From JBGSTR01 sp963707135 (GTDB taxonomy: Bacteria; Pseudomonadota; Gammaproteobacteria; Chromatiales; Chromatiaceae): DNA of 64,000 bases. Every line of letters begins with the position of its first letter. Positions within the stretch are counted from its first letter, which is position 1. Where the stretch lies: positions 186,001 through 250,000 of the forward strand of contig CAVPOY010000044.1 of NCBI GenBank assembly GCA_963707135.1. Direction: 5' to 3'. Below the pieces are notes generated by a model. That model ran no database searches, was not told the DNA's origin, and was given only the letters and a program-made list of their open reading frames with translations. Made by a program: the position numbers and the translations under genes. Positions 27,394-35,443 of this stretch are shown here, one piece after another.

Positions 27394-28032
27394 TCAGCGT
27401 CCCCGTCGCCGCGCCCTGACCATCAGATAGGTGAGGTAGAAGACCGCCAGCCATTCGTAGCGAAACCGGATCGGGGCCCTCAGCCACTGTTGGGTGATCC
27501 GGTCCCAATGGATCTTGATCAAATAGAGCACCAGGATATCGGTGATGAACTCGTGGATCGCCCTCCCAGGGTCCTCCAACACCGCCGGCACTTTCTTGAA
27601 CCGGGCCATCGAGAGCTGCCGCAGCGCCGCCGTCGTCTGACGCGCCTCCTGCGCCTTCTCGCGCACCCAGCGCACCGGTCCCAGATTCAGGACCCGAGCC
27701 TTGAGACCGGTCGGCGGGACCGGCTCCGCCTCACGCGCCGCGCAGTGCTCGCACGCCGGCCCCAGGCCCCGCGTCTGAACGACGGACACCCCTTCGGACA
27801 GGGCGAGGGCGACCCGGCGCGTGTCGCAGACGGCCGAATGGTAGCGGACCGCGAGCTTTCCGTAGGCCGGGTGGAAGCTCACCCGGTAAACCCCGTTCAG
27901 CGCCTCGAGACGCTGCCGTATCGCCGCCGCGGCCTCGCCGGCGCACAGGCCCAGGGGAAGATCGAAGCGCAGATAGCCCTCGGCACGATGCCGCAGGACC
28001 ACCTGTCGCATGAGACTGCCGTTCGTCGTCAT
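27394..28032 (-). CDS. HMA2-like metal-associated protein with C-terminal membrane anchor
   Basis: 212 residues. Residues 10-75 look like a ferredoxin-like fold without its metal cysteines (YLRFDLPLGLCAGEAAAAIRQRLEALNGVYRVSF). CEHC follows near 94-97. The C-terminus is hydrophobic (ITDILVLYLIKIHW and WLAVFYLTYLMV) and ends in a basic tail. Proteins of this shape occur next to P1B ATPases and may pass metal to them. ATG 28032; the stop is 4 bases before the ATPase start. Confidence 0.65.
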   Translation of the reverse strand: MTTNGSLMRQVVLRHRAEGYLRFDLPLGLCAGEAAAAIRQRLEALNGVYRVSFHPAYGKLAVRYHSAVCDTRRVALALSEGVSVVQTRGLGPACEHCAAREAEPVPPTGLKARVLNLGPVRWVREKAQEARQTTAALRQLSMARFKKVPAVLEDPGRAIHEFITDILVLYLIKIHWDRITQQWLRAPIRFRYEWLAVFYLTYLMVRARRRGR

Positions 28033-28081
28033 CGGGTCACCGGTTCACCTGCAAAACACGACGCCCTCGGGCCTCCAAGGC

Positions 28082-28399
28082 TCAAACCGGCCCTCCCTCG
28101 GCGCGGTCCTTAGCCTCCTCGACCAGGTCCTCCAGGGTCTCGCGGGTGTTCATCATGTAATCCTTCCCCAACTCCGAGGCGCGCATCGCCGCGTCGACGA
28201 TCTCGTTGCGGTACTTGTAGGCGAAGTAACCGGCGGTGGCGCCCAGGGCGAACATCACCAGCGGATGGGTGAACAGGCGCCCGAGCGCCCCCCGTCCGGC
28301 GGGGCTGGCGGCTACCAGCATCGCCCCGCTGGCCACATGAGGGACGAGTCCGTGCCCACCGGACGCGCCGGCGGCGTGATGTGAGTGGTCGTGTGCCAT
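28082..28399 (-). CDS. His-rich small membrane protein
   Basis: 105 residues from ATG 28399, which follows AAGAGGAA; the longer frame to 28486 overlaps the next gene and adds low-complexity sequence. The N-terminus HDHSHHAAGASGGHG is histidine-rich and could bind metal. One membrane helix (VMFALGATAGYFAYKY) precedes a charged amphipathic tail, like YtxH-type proteins. Its place between a metal ATPase and a CxxC mini-protein suggests a role in metal supply, by inference only. Confidence 0.65.
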   Translation of the reverse strand: MAHDHSHHAAGASGGHGLVPHVASGAMLVAASPAGRGALGRLFTHPLVMFALGATAGYFAYKYRNEIVDAAMRASELGKDYMMNTRETLEDLVEEAKDRAEGGPV

Positions 28400-28445
28400 C
28401 GCAGCGTTCCTCTTCTTTGGGGTCGTGACGCCATGACCGCCGCGT

Positions 28446-28640
28446 TCAGTCCCGGTATGGTGCCGGAGCGGTGGCGGGGTTGGCATCGATGTCGTGAAGC
28501 ATCTGGAATATACCGAGACAGCCGTCGCAACAGAAGGCGTACTGCCTCGCGAGGGTCTCCAGGACCCAGGGCGCCCCCTCGATCGGCAGACCGCAGAGGT
28601 CGCAGGGCTGGGGTTCCGCCTCCGATCGGCGCTCGCTCAT
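28446..28640 (-). CDS. Small double-CxxC metal-binding protein
   Basis: 64 residues: CDLCGLPI near the start and FCCDGCLGIFQMLHDID near the middle. This pair matches the extra N-terminal metal domain of CcoI/FixI copper ATPases, here as a separate protein. It could act as a small metallochaperone for the ATPase encoded downstream. The ATG overlaps the TGA of tlpA (ATGA), so it is coupled to it. Confidence 0.72.
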   Translation of the reverse strand: MSERRSEAEPQPCDLCGLPIEGAPWVLETLARQYAFCCDGCLGIFQMLHDIDANPATAPAPYRD

Positions 28641-29173
28641 GGCGCGGGCTCTCGGAGCAGCGGCGCGGCCAGGCCCTCGAAAGCCTCGGCCGTGGCCTCG
28701 CCGAGGATCTTGTTCCGCACCCGGCCCTGGCGGTCGACGAAATAGGTGAGCGGCAGACCGACCACCCCGTAGCGGCCAGACACCTCGGCGTCCGGGTCAA
28801 GACCGACTTCGTAGGAGATCCCAAGACCGCGGGTGAAGCGCCCGGCCACCTCGGCCGACTGTCCCACGTTCATGGCCAGCACCGTCAGGCCCGCATCGCG
28901 CTGGCGCTGGTAGACGTCCTCGATGGCGCGCATCTCCTCCTTGCAGAACGGGCACCAGTCGGCCCAGAAACGCAAGGCGACGACCTGACCGCGATAATCG
29001 TCGGGAAAGCGCGCGCGGGTCCCGTCCAGGCGCTCGACCTGGAAGGCGGGCGCCGTTTGCCCGGACTGCGGCTGTGGGGCCTGGGGCCCACAACCAGCCA
29101 ACCCCAACAGGGATGCGAACGCCAGGACCGCGCCCATCAGACCGTTCCCGGCAGCCAGACCGCTCGGCGCCAT
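28637..29173 (-). CDS. TlpA-family thioredoxin-like lipoprotein
   Basis: 178 residues. The signal ends LLGLAGC, a lipobox, so the protein is probably a lipoprotein. The thioredoxin fold has the redox motif WCPFC in RFWADWCPFCKEEM and the cis-proline region VVGLPLTYFVD. TlpA proteins reduce periplasmic disulfides, for instance in cytochrome c or copper-centre assembly. ATG 29173 is preferred to GTG 29176. It overlaps the membrane-protein gene upstream and the CxxC mini-gene downstream. Confidence 0.88.
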   Translation of the reverse strand: MAPSGLAAGNGLMGAVLAFASLLGLAGCGPQAPQPQSGQTAPAFQVERLDGTRARFPDDYRGQVVALRFWADWCPFCKEEMRAIEDVYQRQRDAGLTVLAMNVGQSAEVAGRFTRGLGISYEVGLDPDAEVSGRYGVVGLPLTYFVDRQGRVRNKILGEATAEAFEGLAAPLLREPAP

Positions 29174-29176
29174 CAC

Positions 29177-30187
29177 TCAGCCTCCCTCGTTGCCCAACAG
29201 GATCAGGGCGGACCGGGCGGTCAGGATACACACCCAAAGGGTCAGAAAAAAGAACAGGCCGAGCGAGACATTGGTCAGTCTGCGCGCTAGCGGAGGCACC
29301 ACGCGAGTCAGGCTCGGCACCCGCTCGAAAAAGCGCACCGCTCCGCTCCCGATACCCAGAGCCGTCGCCAGAAACAGGGGCCCGTAGATCAGGTAACCCT
29401 GGTAGCCGTATTCCGACTTGAGCAGACAGAACGGGCAGTGGTGGTGCGGATGCTCGTAGACATAGAGTGAGACGAAGGAGACGATGGCGGCCAGGGATAC
29501 GGCGAAGGACAGGGCCGAGAGCAACCCGTAGACATAGCCCGCCGCCGGCCAGCGCCGTGCCGCCAAGCCCACGGCCAGGGTCGCGCCGAGCACGCCGTAG
29601 AACAGGCCCATGGCCTGCAGAGGCGGCAGGGCCGACAGCTCCGAGGCGAGCGCCTCCCGATTGGCGCCGAACAGGCTGCCGCAGCAGGAGGTGATGACAT
29701 CGGTGTCGAGCGCGAGGAAGAACCGGATCTGCAGATACGCCCCGGTCAGGACCAGCGGCGCGATCAGCAGCAGCATCCGGTACTTCAGGCGCGTCAGCGG
29801 GTAGTCGTAGCCGCGGGTGTCCAGATGGTGCAGCACGAGCCAGGTCGACGCGGAGAAGAAGACCAGCATCTTGACCATCAGGGCCGGGAAACCGAAAGCG
29901 GAGGTGTTCAACGTGCCCACCGCGCACATGGCGCCGACGAACAGGGGCGCGATCCGATCGGCGTTGTAGACGAACAAGAGCAGGGATGCGGCCTCGCTCG
30001 CCAGGACCAGGACCACCAGGGTCGAGATCAGGTAGGTGTGCCGTTCCAGGTTGAGCTGAAGCTCGCTTCCGCTGGAGAGATCCCAGTGCCTGACCAGGTG
30101 CCAGCCGAAGCCCGCCGAGTAGACCAGCAGCAGACTGCCCGCCAGGGCGGCGATCACCATAGCGACAATGGCGGGGTTGACGACCAA
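29177..30187 (-). CDS. Polytopic membrane protein with HPHHHCPFC motif
   Basis: 336 residues with about eight hydrophobic helices. Two cysteine-bearing loops stand out: TDVITSCCGSLFG near 180, and YEHPHHHCPFCLLKSEYGYQGY near 255. The second could bind metal or take part in dithiol exchange, and CPFC is the same tetrad as in the TlpA protein encoded next. No family name is known to me. The TTG start at 30187 is uncertain; an internal ATG about nine codons in is possible. It sits between a TlpA gene and a MacB-type ABC pair. Confidence 0.6.
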   Translation of the reverse strand: MVVNPAIVAMVIAALAGSLLLVYSAGFGWHLVRHWDLSSGSELQLNLERHTYLISTLVVLVLASEAASLLLFVYNADRIAPLFVGAMCAVGTLNTSAFGFPALMVKMLVFFSASTWLVLHHLDTRGYDYPLTRLKYRMLLLIAPLVLTGAYLQIRFFLALDTDVITSCCGSLFGANREALASELSALPPLQAMGLFYGVLGATLAVGLAARRWPAAGYVYGLLSALSFAVSLAAIVSFVSLYVYEHPHHHCPFCLLKSEYGYQGYLIYGPLFLATALGIGSGAVRFFERVPSLTRVVPPLARRLTNVSLGLFFFLTLWVCILTARSALILLGNEGG

Positions 30188-30189
30188 GG

Positions 30190-30858
30190 CTAGTCAAGAC
30201 GCCCATCACGCAGCCCGACGACCCGGTCTACCTCGGGCGCCTGGTAGACCAGCGGGTCGTGGCTGGTCATGATCAGCGTCTTGCCCTGCCCCTTCAGGTC
30301 ACGGACGATCTCCAGGAACCGCTTCGACAGCTCGGTGTCCAGGTTGGCCGTGGGCTCGTCGGCCAGTATGACCGCGGGGTCATTCACCAAGGCCCGGGCG
30401 ATGGCCGCGCGCTGGGCCTGCCCCCCCGAGAGCCACTCGGCCCGCGCGCCCGCGTGGGCGCCCAGATCCAGCGAGTCCAGCAGGAACCGGGCGCGCCGCA
30501 GGAGCTCCCGGCGCGGCACGCCCAACGGGTAGGCCGGCAGCATCACGTTCTCCTCGACCGTGAGGCCCCGCACCAGGTTGAACTGCTGAAACACGAAGCC
30601 GAAGGTTTGACGCCTAAGTCCGGTCAGAAAGCGTTCGGTCATACCCGAGACGTCCCGACCCCGCAGCCGCACCCGTCCCGACGTGGGCCGGGCCAGACAG
30701 CCGATCAGCGTCATCAACGTGGTCTTGCCCGAGCCGCTCGGACCCCGAAGCACGGTGGCTCGGTTGGCCTCCAAGCTTAGCGTCACACCGCGCACCGCCC
30801 ACAGCTCGTTGTGTTGGCCCTGATTGAACGCCTTGCGGACGTCGACCAGCTCGATCAA
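30190..30858 (-). CDS. ABC transporter ATP-binding protein (MacB/LolD type)
   Basis: 222 residues with Walker A GPSGSGKTT, Q-loop FQQFNLV, signature LSGGQAQRAAIARAL, Walker B VILADEPTANLD and H-loop TSHDP. This is the MacB/LolD/FtsE branch, which drives mechanotransmission rather than substrate passage. TTG 30858 is the start that gives the family N-terminus (IELVDVRKAF). The matching FtsX-type permease is encoded just upstream. Confidence 0.92.
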   Translation of the reverse strand: MIELVDVRKAFNQGQHNELWAVRGVTLSLEANRATVLRGPSGSGKTTLMTLIGCLARPTSGRVRLRGRDVSGMTERFLTGLRRQTFGFVFQQFNLVRGLTVEENVMLPAYPLGVPRRELLRRARFLLDSLDLGAHAGARAEWLSGGQAQRAAIARALVNDPAVILADEPTANLDTELSKRFLEIVRDLKGQGKTLIMTSHDPLVYQAPEVDRVVGLRDGRLD

Positions 30859-30907
30859 GGGAAAGTCCTCGGCGGTGCGTCCGATGTCACGGGGAAACCT
30901 TTGCGGC

Positions 30908-32050
30908 TCATTGCCGCATCACCGCGTCCGGGTCGGCGATGGCCGCCCGCCACACCGGTACCACGGTCGCCAGCGCGTAGGGGAAGACGCTCAGGAAGAA
31001 CAACGTGAAGACCTGGAAGGCGTCGACCCTGGGCGTCAGCTGGAAATCGGGATAGAGCACCGACCAACCCTTCAGCACCGGTCCGAACAGGCTCGCGCCG
31101 AAGGCGAACACGTGCCAATAGGCCGCCAGGTACCCGAGCAGGAACGCCAGCACCGAGACCAGCAGGCCCTCCCACAGTTTCATCGCCATCACGTCCGAGG
31201 TCTCCCAGCCGATGGCCTTGAGGACCCCGATCTCCCGGCGCTCCTCGGCCGAAAGTCCGGATGCCTTGTCCCAGGCGAAAATGATGAACGCCAGGACTGC
31301 CCCCGAGAGCAGCACCATCGCCATACCCTCGCGCCAATCGAATACCGCCGCGTAGGTGCGCAGGATCTCGTCGCGGATGATGGGGCGGGTGTCGGGGAGC
31401 GCGCGCAGCACCTTCTCGGCGACCTTCGCCAGCTCGCGGGGGTTGCGCACCGTCAGCACAAGGTCCGTGTACATATCGGCCTGGATGCCGAAAAACGCCC
31501 GGAAGTCGCCCTCGCCCAGCAATATCAGGTCCGCCGTGAGCAGCGACGACTCCGGATTCAGGATGTCGTCGACGGTGAACGCGTAAGGCCGGCCCTCGTG
31601 GCTGCGCAGCGACAGCATATCGCCGACGGCAAGACCGCGGGTACGTGCGAGCTCCGCCCCCACCCGGATTCTACCGGCCGGAGGCTCGTTGTCCGGCGGC
31701 ACCAGCAGCGTGTAGTTGGCAGCCACGGTCGGATCGTAGAAGTAGCCCCACAGCCGCCCGCGCCGCTCGGCTACCCCGCGTACCTCGCCGAGCCGCGCCA
31801 GATAGGCGGCGGGAATCAGGTCGTGACGCCCGGCCACCATCCGCTGGACCGTGACCTCGGGCGCGGCCGACAGCAGCGTCGCGGCCTCGTGGCGCAATGC
31901 CTGGCTGAACAGCAGGACCGAGGCCAGTACGAACACGATCAGGGCATAGACCGCCAGCAGCGCAAGGTTGCGGCCCTTGCGCCGGGCCAGGGACCCGACC
32001 GTGAAATCAACGAGATAACGCTGCCTCTGGATCCAGGGGTTGTTCGGCAT
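30908..32050 (-). CDS. FtsX/MacB-type ABC permease
   Basis: 380 residues from ATG 32050 (MPNNPWIQRQRYLVDFTVGSLARRKGRNLALL). One helix near the N-terminus (LLAVYALIVFVLASVLLFSQAL) is followed by a large periplasmic domain (about 60-230) and three C-terminal helices, the FtsX layout. The periplasmic part contains TVQRMVAGRHDLIPAAYL. The LAKVAEKVLRALPDTR stretch and EIGVLKAIGW coupling helix are typical. With the ATPase it should act as a mechanotransmitter. The longer frame to 32188 overlaps another gene and is rejected. Confidence 0.88.
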   Translation of the reverse strand: MPNNPWIQRQRYLVDFTVGSLARRKGRNLALLAVYALIVFVLASVLLFSQALRHEAATLLSAAPEVTVQRMVAGRHDLIPAAYLARLGEVRGVAERRGRLWGYFYDPTVAANYTLLVPPDNEPPAGRIRVGAELARTRGLAVGDMLSLRSHEGRPYAFTVDDILNPESSLLTADLILLGEGDFRAFFGIQADMYTDLVLTVRNPRELAKVAEKVLRALPDTRPIIRDEILRTYAAVFDWREGMAMVLLSGAVLAFIIFAWDKASGLSAEERREIGVLKAIGWETSDVMAMKLWEGLLVSVLAFLLGYLAAYWHVFAFGASLFGPVLKGWSVLYPDFQLTPRVDAFQVFTLFFLSVFPYALATVVPVWRAAIADPDAVMRQ

Positions 32051-32360
32051 CGGGGACTCGATAACGGGGAGGGGCAACGAGAGAGCCGGTTGGAAAGTGC
32101 TCGAGGGCCCCGGGGTGATCCTGGAAGGCCGCGTGCCGGTCGGCCTGGGAGAGGTTCCGTGTATAGCGTGCCTCGGTGAACAAGGCAAGGTCCGTCAGCG
32201 AGAGGCGGGCCGTCAGCTCACGGTTCTCGAGGCCCGCGCGTTCGGCGCGACCCGCGGCCAAGCCGGCGTGGACAAATGTAACGATGAAGCAGACGACCAG
32301 CGCGAGCACCGCGAGCAGGACCCGATCACCCCGCGTCAGGGTTCCGCCGCCGAGCTTCAC
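32007..32360 (-). CDS. Hypothetical single-helix protein
   Basis: 117 residues. One membrane helix (LLAVLALVVCFIVTFVHAGLAA) is followed by a periplasmic tail containing LALFTEARYTRNLSQADRHAAFQDHPGALEHFPTGSL, which reads as conserved protein rather than chance. It overlaps the FtsX start by 44 bases in another frame. By position it belongs with the ABC pair and may be a periplasmic partner, but no family is known to me. Confidence 0.6.
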   Translation of the reverse strand: MKLGGGTLTRGDRVLLAVLALVVCFIVTFVHAGLAAGRAERAGLENRELTARLSLTDLALFTEARYTRNLSQADRHAAFQDHPGALEHFPTGSLVAPPRYRVPDAEQPLDPEAALSR

Positions 32361-32465
32361 GGGCAGCTGGAACGCGCCTGATCGCCACGGCCCCGCGAAG
32401 AAGCCGCGCCTCGAGGATCAGCAACGTACCGGGTCGCCGGCGGCGCCTGGACGCGGGGATTCCGA

Positions 32466-32699
32466 CTAATGACAGCTGACCGAGACGGAACCCGATTCGC
32501 CCGAGCCGTCCGATCCGCTTCCATAGCGATGAGACGCCTTCATCAGCGCGATGCGCAGCGCACCGGCGATGCTCGAATCCAGCCCGACCCGCACGGCAAG
32601 CGCGGGCACCAGGATCAGCGACGCAATCGCCAGCCCTGTCCCAACCAACAGCGCCCCGGTGGGCACCTCCCTCGGTGCAATCTCGCTCTCGTTAGTCAT
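32466..32699 (-). CDS. Small membrane protein, function unknown
   Basis: 77 residues from ATG 32699 with a good GACGAGAG site; the longer frame is rejected. One hydrophobic helix (ALLVGTGLAIASLILVPALAV) and a Ser/Gly-rich tail ending SVSCH. It is the first gene of the metal-handling run behind the dyad at 32921-32937. Nothing else can be said. Confidence 0.5.
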   Translation of the reverse strand: MTNESEIAPREVPTGALLVGTGLAIASLILVPALAVRVGLDSSIAGALRIALMKASHRYGSGSDGSGESGSVSVSCH

Positions 32700-32920
32700 C
32701 TCTCGTCCTCGGTAACCGACTTGTCCACTCATCCGCGGCCAGCGCGTCGCTCTGATTCCGGCGACTTTCTTCGCGGCGACCGTCGGGTCCACTTATAGCG
32801 AAGCGCGACACCTGTAACCAGCCGCCGAATTTGGACCCCACGCCGGAGCACAGTGACGCTCGTCACATTTTTTATGATTGTTCAGTGTGTTGCAAAGATC
32901 CGCGCGGCGCGGCCAACCGC

Positions 32921-32937
32921 TGCGGCATAGTGTCGCA
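32921..32937. promoter_or_regulatory. 17-bp dyad, site A
   Basis: TGCGGCATAGTGTCGCA: 7-base arms around TAG with one mismatch. It lies upstream of the gene starting at 32699 and downstream of the second nosL. It matches the site at 34135-34151 at 15 of 17 bases, and the match extends to 18 of 20 with flanks. The layout suits a dimeric regulator, perhaps of the CRP/FNR type. Confidence 0.55.
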
Positions 32938-33059
32938 CCAGCGCTGATACGCCGATCTTCCACCCGATCCCGGCTCGGCACCGCCGCCGCGCCCGCCGGG
33001 ACCCGCGTGGCAGGCACGCGGCGGACCCGGCATTCGAACCCGGGCAGCGGCCAATCGGA

Positions 33060-33731
33060 TCAGCTCTTATGCATCATCTTCTTACGCCGCTCGGCACGCC
33101 GCTGGCGGATCATCACCGTGTCCTTGGCCATGTCCAGATAGCTCTGACTCAGGGCGGCATCAAAGCCCCCGGTGGAGCCGCCGTGCTTGGCCTGAGCCGC
33201 CTTAGCCGTCGTCTCGTCGGCGAACGCCATCTTGCTGTTGGTCGTCATCGTGCCCTTGAGATCCGAGCCGATCAGATAGACGGCCTTGTCGACCGGGATC
33301 AGCGGCTTCGTCGCTTCGGCCGAACCGAAGTCGGCGGCATAGAGCGCCTTGGGTCCGCGGTCGAGGTTCAGAGAGAGGCTTACCGCAAGGCAGCGAATGG
33401 AGCAGGTGCCGTCCACCAGGTCGTCGTCATACTGCACCAGGTGGCGGCTGTGCTGATATTCGGTGCGGTCCATCCCGCAGTAGGGGCACTTCGGGTATTT
33501 CGCCAGATCGTCGTGCAGCGGATCGGCATCCGGTGGCGTCCGGGGCATGAACTGCAACGGGGTGCCGTCGCCGGGACAGGCCTCGCCGCTGGCGGAAACC
33601 CAGCCCTTTCCAGGGATCAGTGCGCCGATCCCGCCCTGCTCGGCGGTCGCTGGTCCCGCGATACCCGCGACGCCCAGGGCGCCGAGCAGCCTGAGGACGC
33701 CGCGGCGTCCGTGGTCATGATGGTCACTCAT
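33060..33731 (-). CDS. nosL: NosL-family copper protein with Tat signal
   Basis: 223 residues from ATG 33731 (MSDHHDHGRRGVLRLLGALGVAG), an RR-containing Tat-like signal. The body has the NosL sites KCPYCGMDRTEY and DGTCSIRC, plus DFGSAEATKPLIPVDKAVYLIGSDLKGTMT. NosL binds Cu(I) in the periplasm. This one is longer than classical NosL and resembles the long type found near cytochrome and copper genes. The KKMMHKS tail may bind metal. It is separated by two dyads from the genes on either side, so it may be its own unit. Confidence 0.82.
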   Translation of the reverse strand: MSDHHDHGRRGVLRLLGALGVAGIAGPATAEQGGIGALIPGKGWVSASGEACPGDGTPLQFMPRTPPDADPLHDDLAKYPKCPYCGMDRTEYQHSRHLVQYDDDLVDGTCSIRCLAVSLSLNLDRGPKALYAADFGSAEATKPLIPVDKAVYLIGSDLKGTMTTNSKMAFADETTAKAAQAKHGGSTGGFDAALSQSYLDMAKDTVMIRQRRAERRKKMMHKS

Positions 33732-34275
33732 GGTTGCGTCTCCTAGGTGTCGGAAATTGGTCAGAACATCGCCCATCGACAAACCGCGGCTGGATCGTCC
33801 GGGTCGCCGATAAGAAATCGCGGATACGCAAGCGGTTCGCCTTCTCGGCTAGGATTCCAAAAGAGTCCGCATCCGTAGATTGGACGGGGTCAGGGGAGGC
33901 GTCGCGGCTCTCGGCGTCGGCTTGCGCCCGGGTGACCCATCCTTGGGCGGGGAGGACTGGCGCGTCGGTACTCCGACCGTCGCGCCAGCCCTCCCGCGTC
34001 GAAGTTTATACACAACTCGCTGCGGCCAAACTACCCTGCCGAGCCCTTGGCGAGTCGGCCAGAGACCAAGAACGATCCGGACAATTATTTATTTAGCGGA
34101 TACTTGCGATTAACCCGCATGCATCATGAGCAACTGCGACATAGTGCCGCACCGGTCGTGAACGCGTCGTTAACGGGATGAGACGGGGTCAGGTGCGCCC
34201 GGGCGAATCCGAGCGTCCGGGCCTGGGGCGGAATGTCTGAGGGCGTCGAACCGCCGTATCAGGGCGGGGGGCAGA
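33732..34275. other. Intergenic region upstream of the second nosL
   Basis: About 540 bases with no supported gene. It holds the dyad at 34135-34151 and an A+T-rich patch near 34080-34100, likely promoter sequence. Frames here lack protein character. Confidence 0.6.
34135..34151. promoter_or_regulatory. 17-bp dyad, site B
   Basis: TGCGACATAGTGCCGCA, the partner of site A at 32921. It is about 400 bases upstream of nosL (33731) and 125 bases beyond the end of the receiver gene. Confidence 0.55.
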
Positions 34276-34671
34276 TCAGCCGGAGCCCAGAAGCGTCAGC
34301 AGGCAACGGACCGACACTGGCTTTGGCAGAACCGCGTGAACCGCGGGTGGCCGCCGCATGTCGCCGGAGAGTCCGTGGCGACCGCTGCAGAGCGCGACGA
34401 CGGCCTCCGGGTGCTCCCTCGCCAGCACCTCGGCGAGGATCACACCGTCGCCGTCGGGCAGATCGGCGTCGACGACGGCCAGGTCGAACGGGCCCGAATC
34501 CGCGGTCGCTAACGCCGAGGAAAGGGACCCGGCCAACAGCAGACACATACCCCGATCCTCGAGTTCCCAGCGGAGCATCTGCGTCAGGGCGGGGTCGTCT
34601 TCCACAATCAGGACGCGGGGTTTGCGAAATCCGGCTCGGTCCGGCACAGCGCCCGCAAGGCGGTCGGTCAC
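34276..34671 (-). CDS. Single-domain response regulator
   Basis: 131 residues, a receiver domain without an output domain: acidic pair D25-D26 in IVEDDPALTQML, acceptor D68 in LAVVDADLPDGDG, a serine in LCSG and the lysine in LPKPVS. It overlaps the ECF sigma gene by 4 bases, so the two should work together; stand-alone receivers can control a sigma factor through an anti-sigma protein, but none is seen. No histidine kinase is adjacent. Confidence 0.85.
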   Translation of the reverse strand: MTDRLAGAVPDRAGFRKPRVLIVEDDPALTQMLRWELEDRGMCLLLAGSLSSALATADSGPFDLAVVDADLPDGDGVILAEVLAREHPEAVVALCSGRHGLSGDMRRPPAVHAVLPKPVSVRCLLTLLGSG

Positions 34672-35205
34672 ACCCGTTCGCCGATCGCGTCGCGCAGCTT
34701 CTGCCGGGCGCGAAACAGCCGCGTACCGACACCGGCGGACGTCAATCCGAGCCGGTCGGCAATCTCCTGCTGCGAATACCCGTGCACGACCTGCAGGACG
34801 AGGGGCTCACGGTATTCGACCGCCAGGTCCTGCAACGCGCGACGCACCACGAACGCCTCCGGCGAGGTGTCGTAAGTCTTGCCGCTCGCGGCGATCTCGT
34901 CGGTGGGAACGGCGCTCTCCGTCGGCTGGGTCCGCTCGAAACGACGCGCGTTCTCGCGCCGCACGATGGTGTAGAGCCAAGCCCTTCAAAGCCCCGGGGT
35001 CCTGTAGCTTGTCCAGCGACCGCCAGGCTCGCAGCAGGCTGTCCTGAACCAAGTCCTCCGCGGTATGGGCATTGCCCGACAACCGGTAGGCGTATCGGTG
35101 CAGCTCACGCGAGTAGCGTCTGAAAAGTTCGTCGAAGCGAGCGGCGCCACGGCCCAAGGTCGGCGCGAACGGCTGGGTATCGACGGTGGCGGCTACGCCG
35201 GTCAT
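34668..35205 (-). pseudogene. ECF sigma factor, one-base frameshift
   Basis: Region 2 is read from 35205: FDELFRRYSRELHRYAYRLSGNAHTAEDLVQDSLLRAWRSLDKLQDPGALKG. The frame then turns to nonsense near 34980. Dropping one T restores WLYTIVRRENARRFE, followed by region 4 (AVEYREPLVLQVVHGYSQQEIADRLGLTSAGVGTRLFRARQKLRDAIG) to 34668. Together about 178 residues, a normal ECF length. Either a base error or a recent break. A palindrome lies about 112 bases upstream of the start. Confidence 0.85.
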
Positions 35206-35316
35206 GGCATTCTCCCGGTAAGACAGTTGGCTTACCAGGCTGCTTAAGCAGACCCCATGCCAGATTTTATCGCTTTGTTTTTAAAATATATTTTGTCGCT
35301 ACGAAACGCCGACGTC

Positions 35317-35338
35317 ACGAAACGTTGTAACGGTTCGT
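35317..35338. promoter_or_regulatory. Inverted repeat upstream of the ECF sigma gene
   Basis: ACGAAACGTT-GT-AACGGTTCGT, 9 of 10 arm bases paired, in an A+T-rich intergenic stretch (35206-35443). A further ACGAAACG lies at 35301-35308. It could be an operator or part of an ECF-type promoter. Confidence 0.45.
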
Positions 35339-35443
35339 AACAAGCTTTCTGAACGTACGGTCTCCTCGCGGCCTGGTCCCCGCCCGGTCTCTCGGACGGC
35401 CCCGCGCCCGGCAGAGAGCCCACCGGTGAACGGCGATCTCCCG

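Noticed and set aside
30824..32179. 451-residue frame opposite the ABC pair
   Set aside because: Shadow of the FtsX-type gene; Q/R/H-rich, no domain.
23232..33731. A nitrous oxide reductase (nos) operon
   Set aside because: NosL proteins occur, but nosZ, nosR, nosD, nosF and nosY are not seen; the ABC pair is MacB/FtsX-like, not NosFY.
33734..34096. 120-residue frame upstream of nosL
   Set aside because: Overlaps the nosL start region, has no motif, and covers likely promoter sequence.
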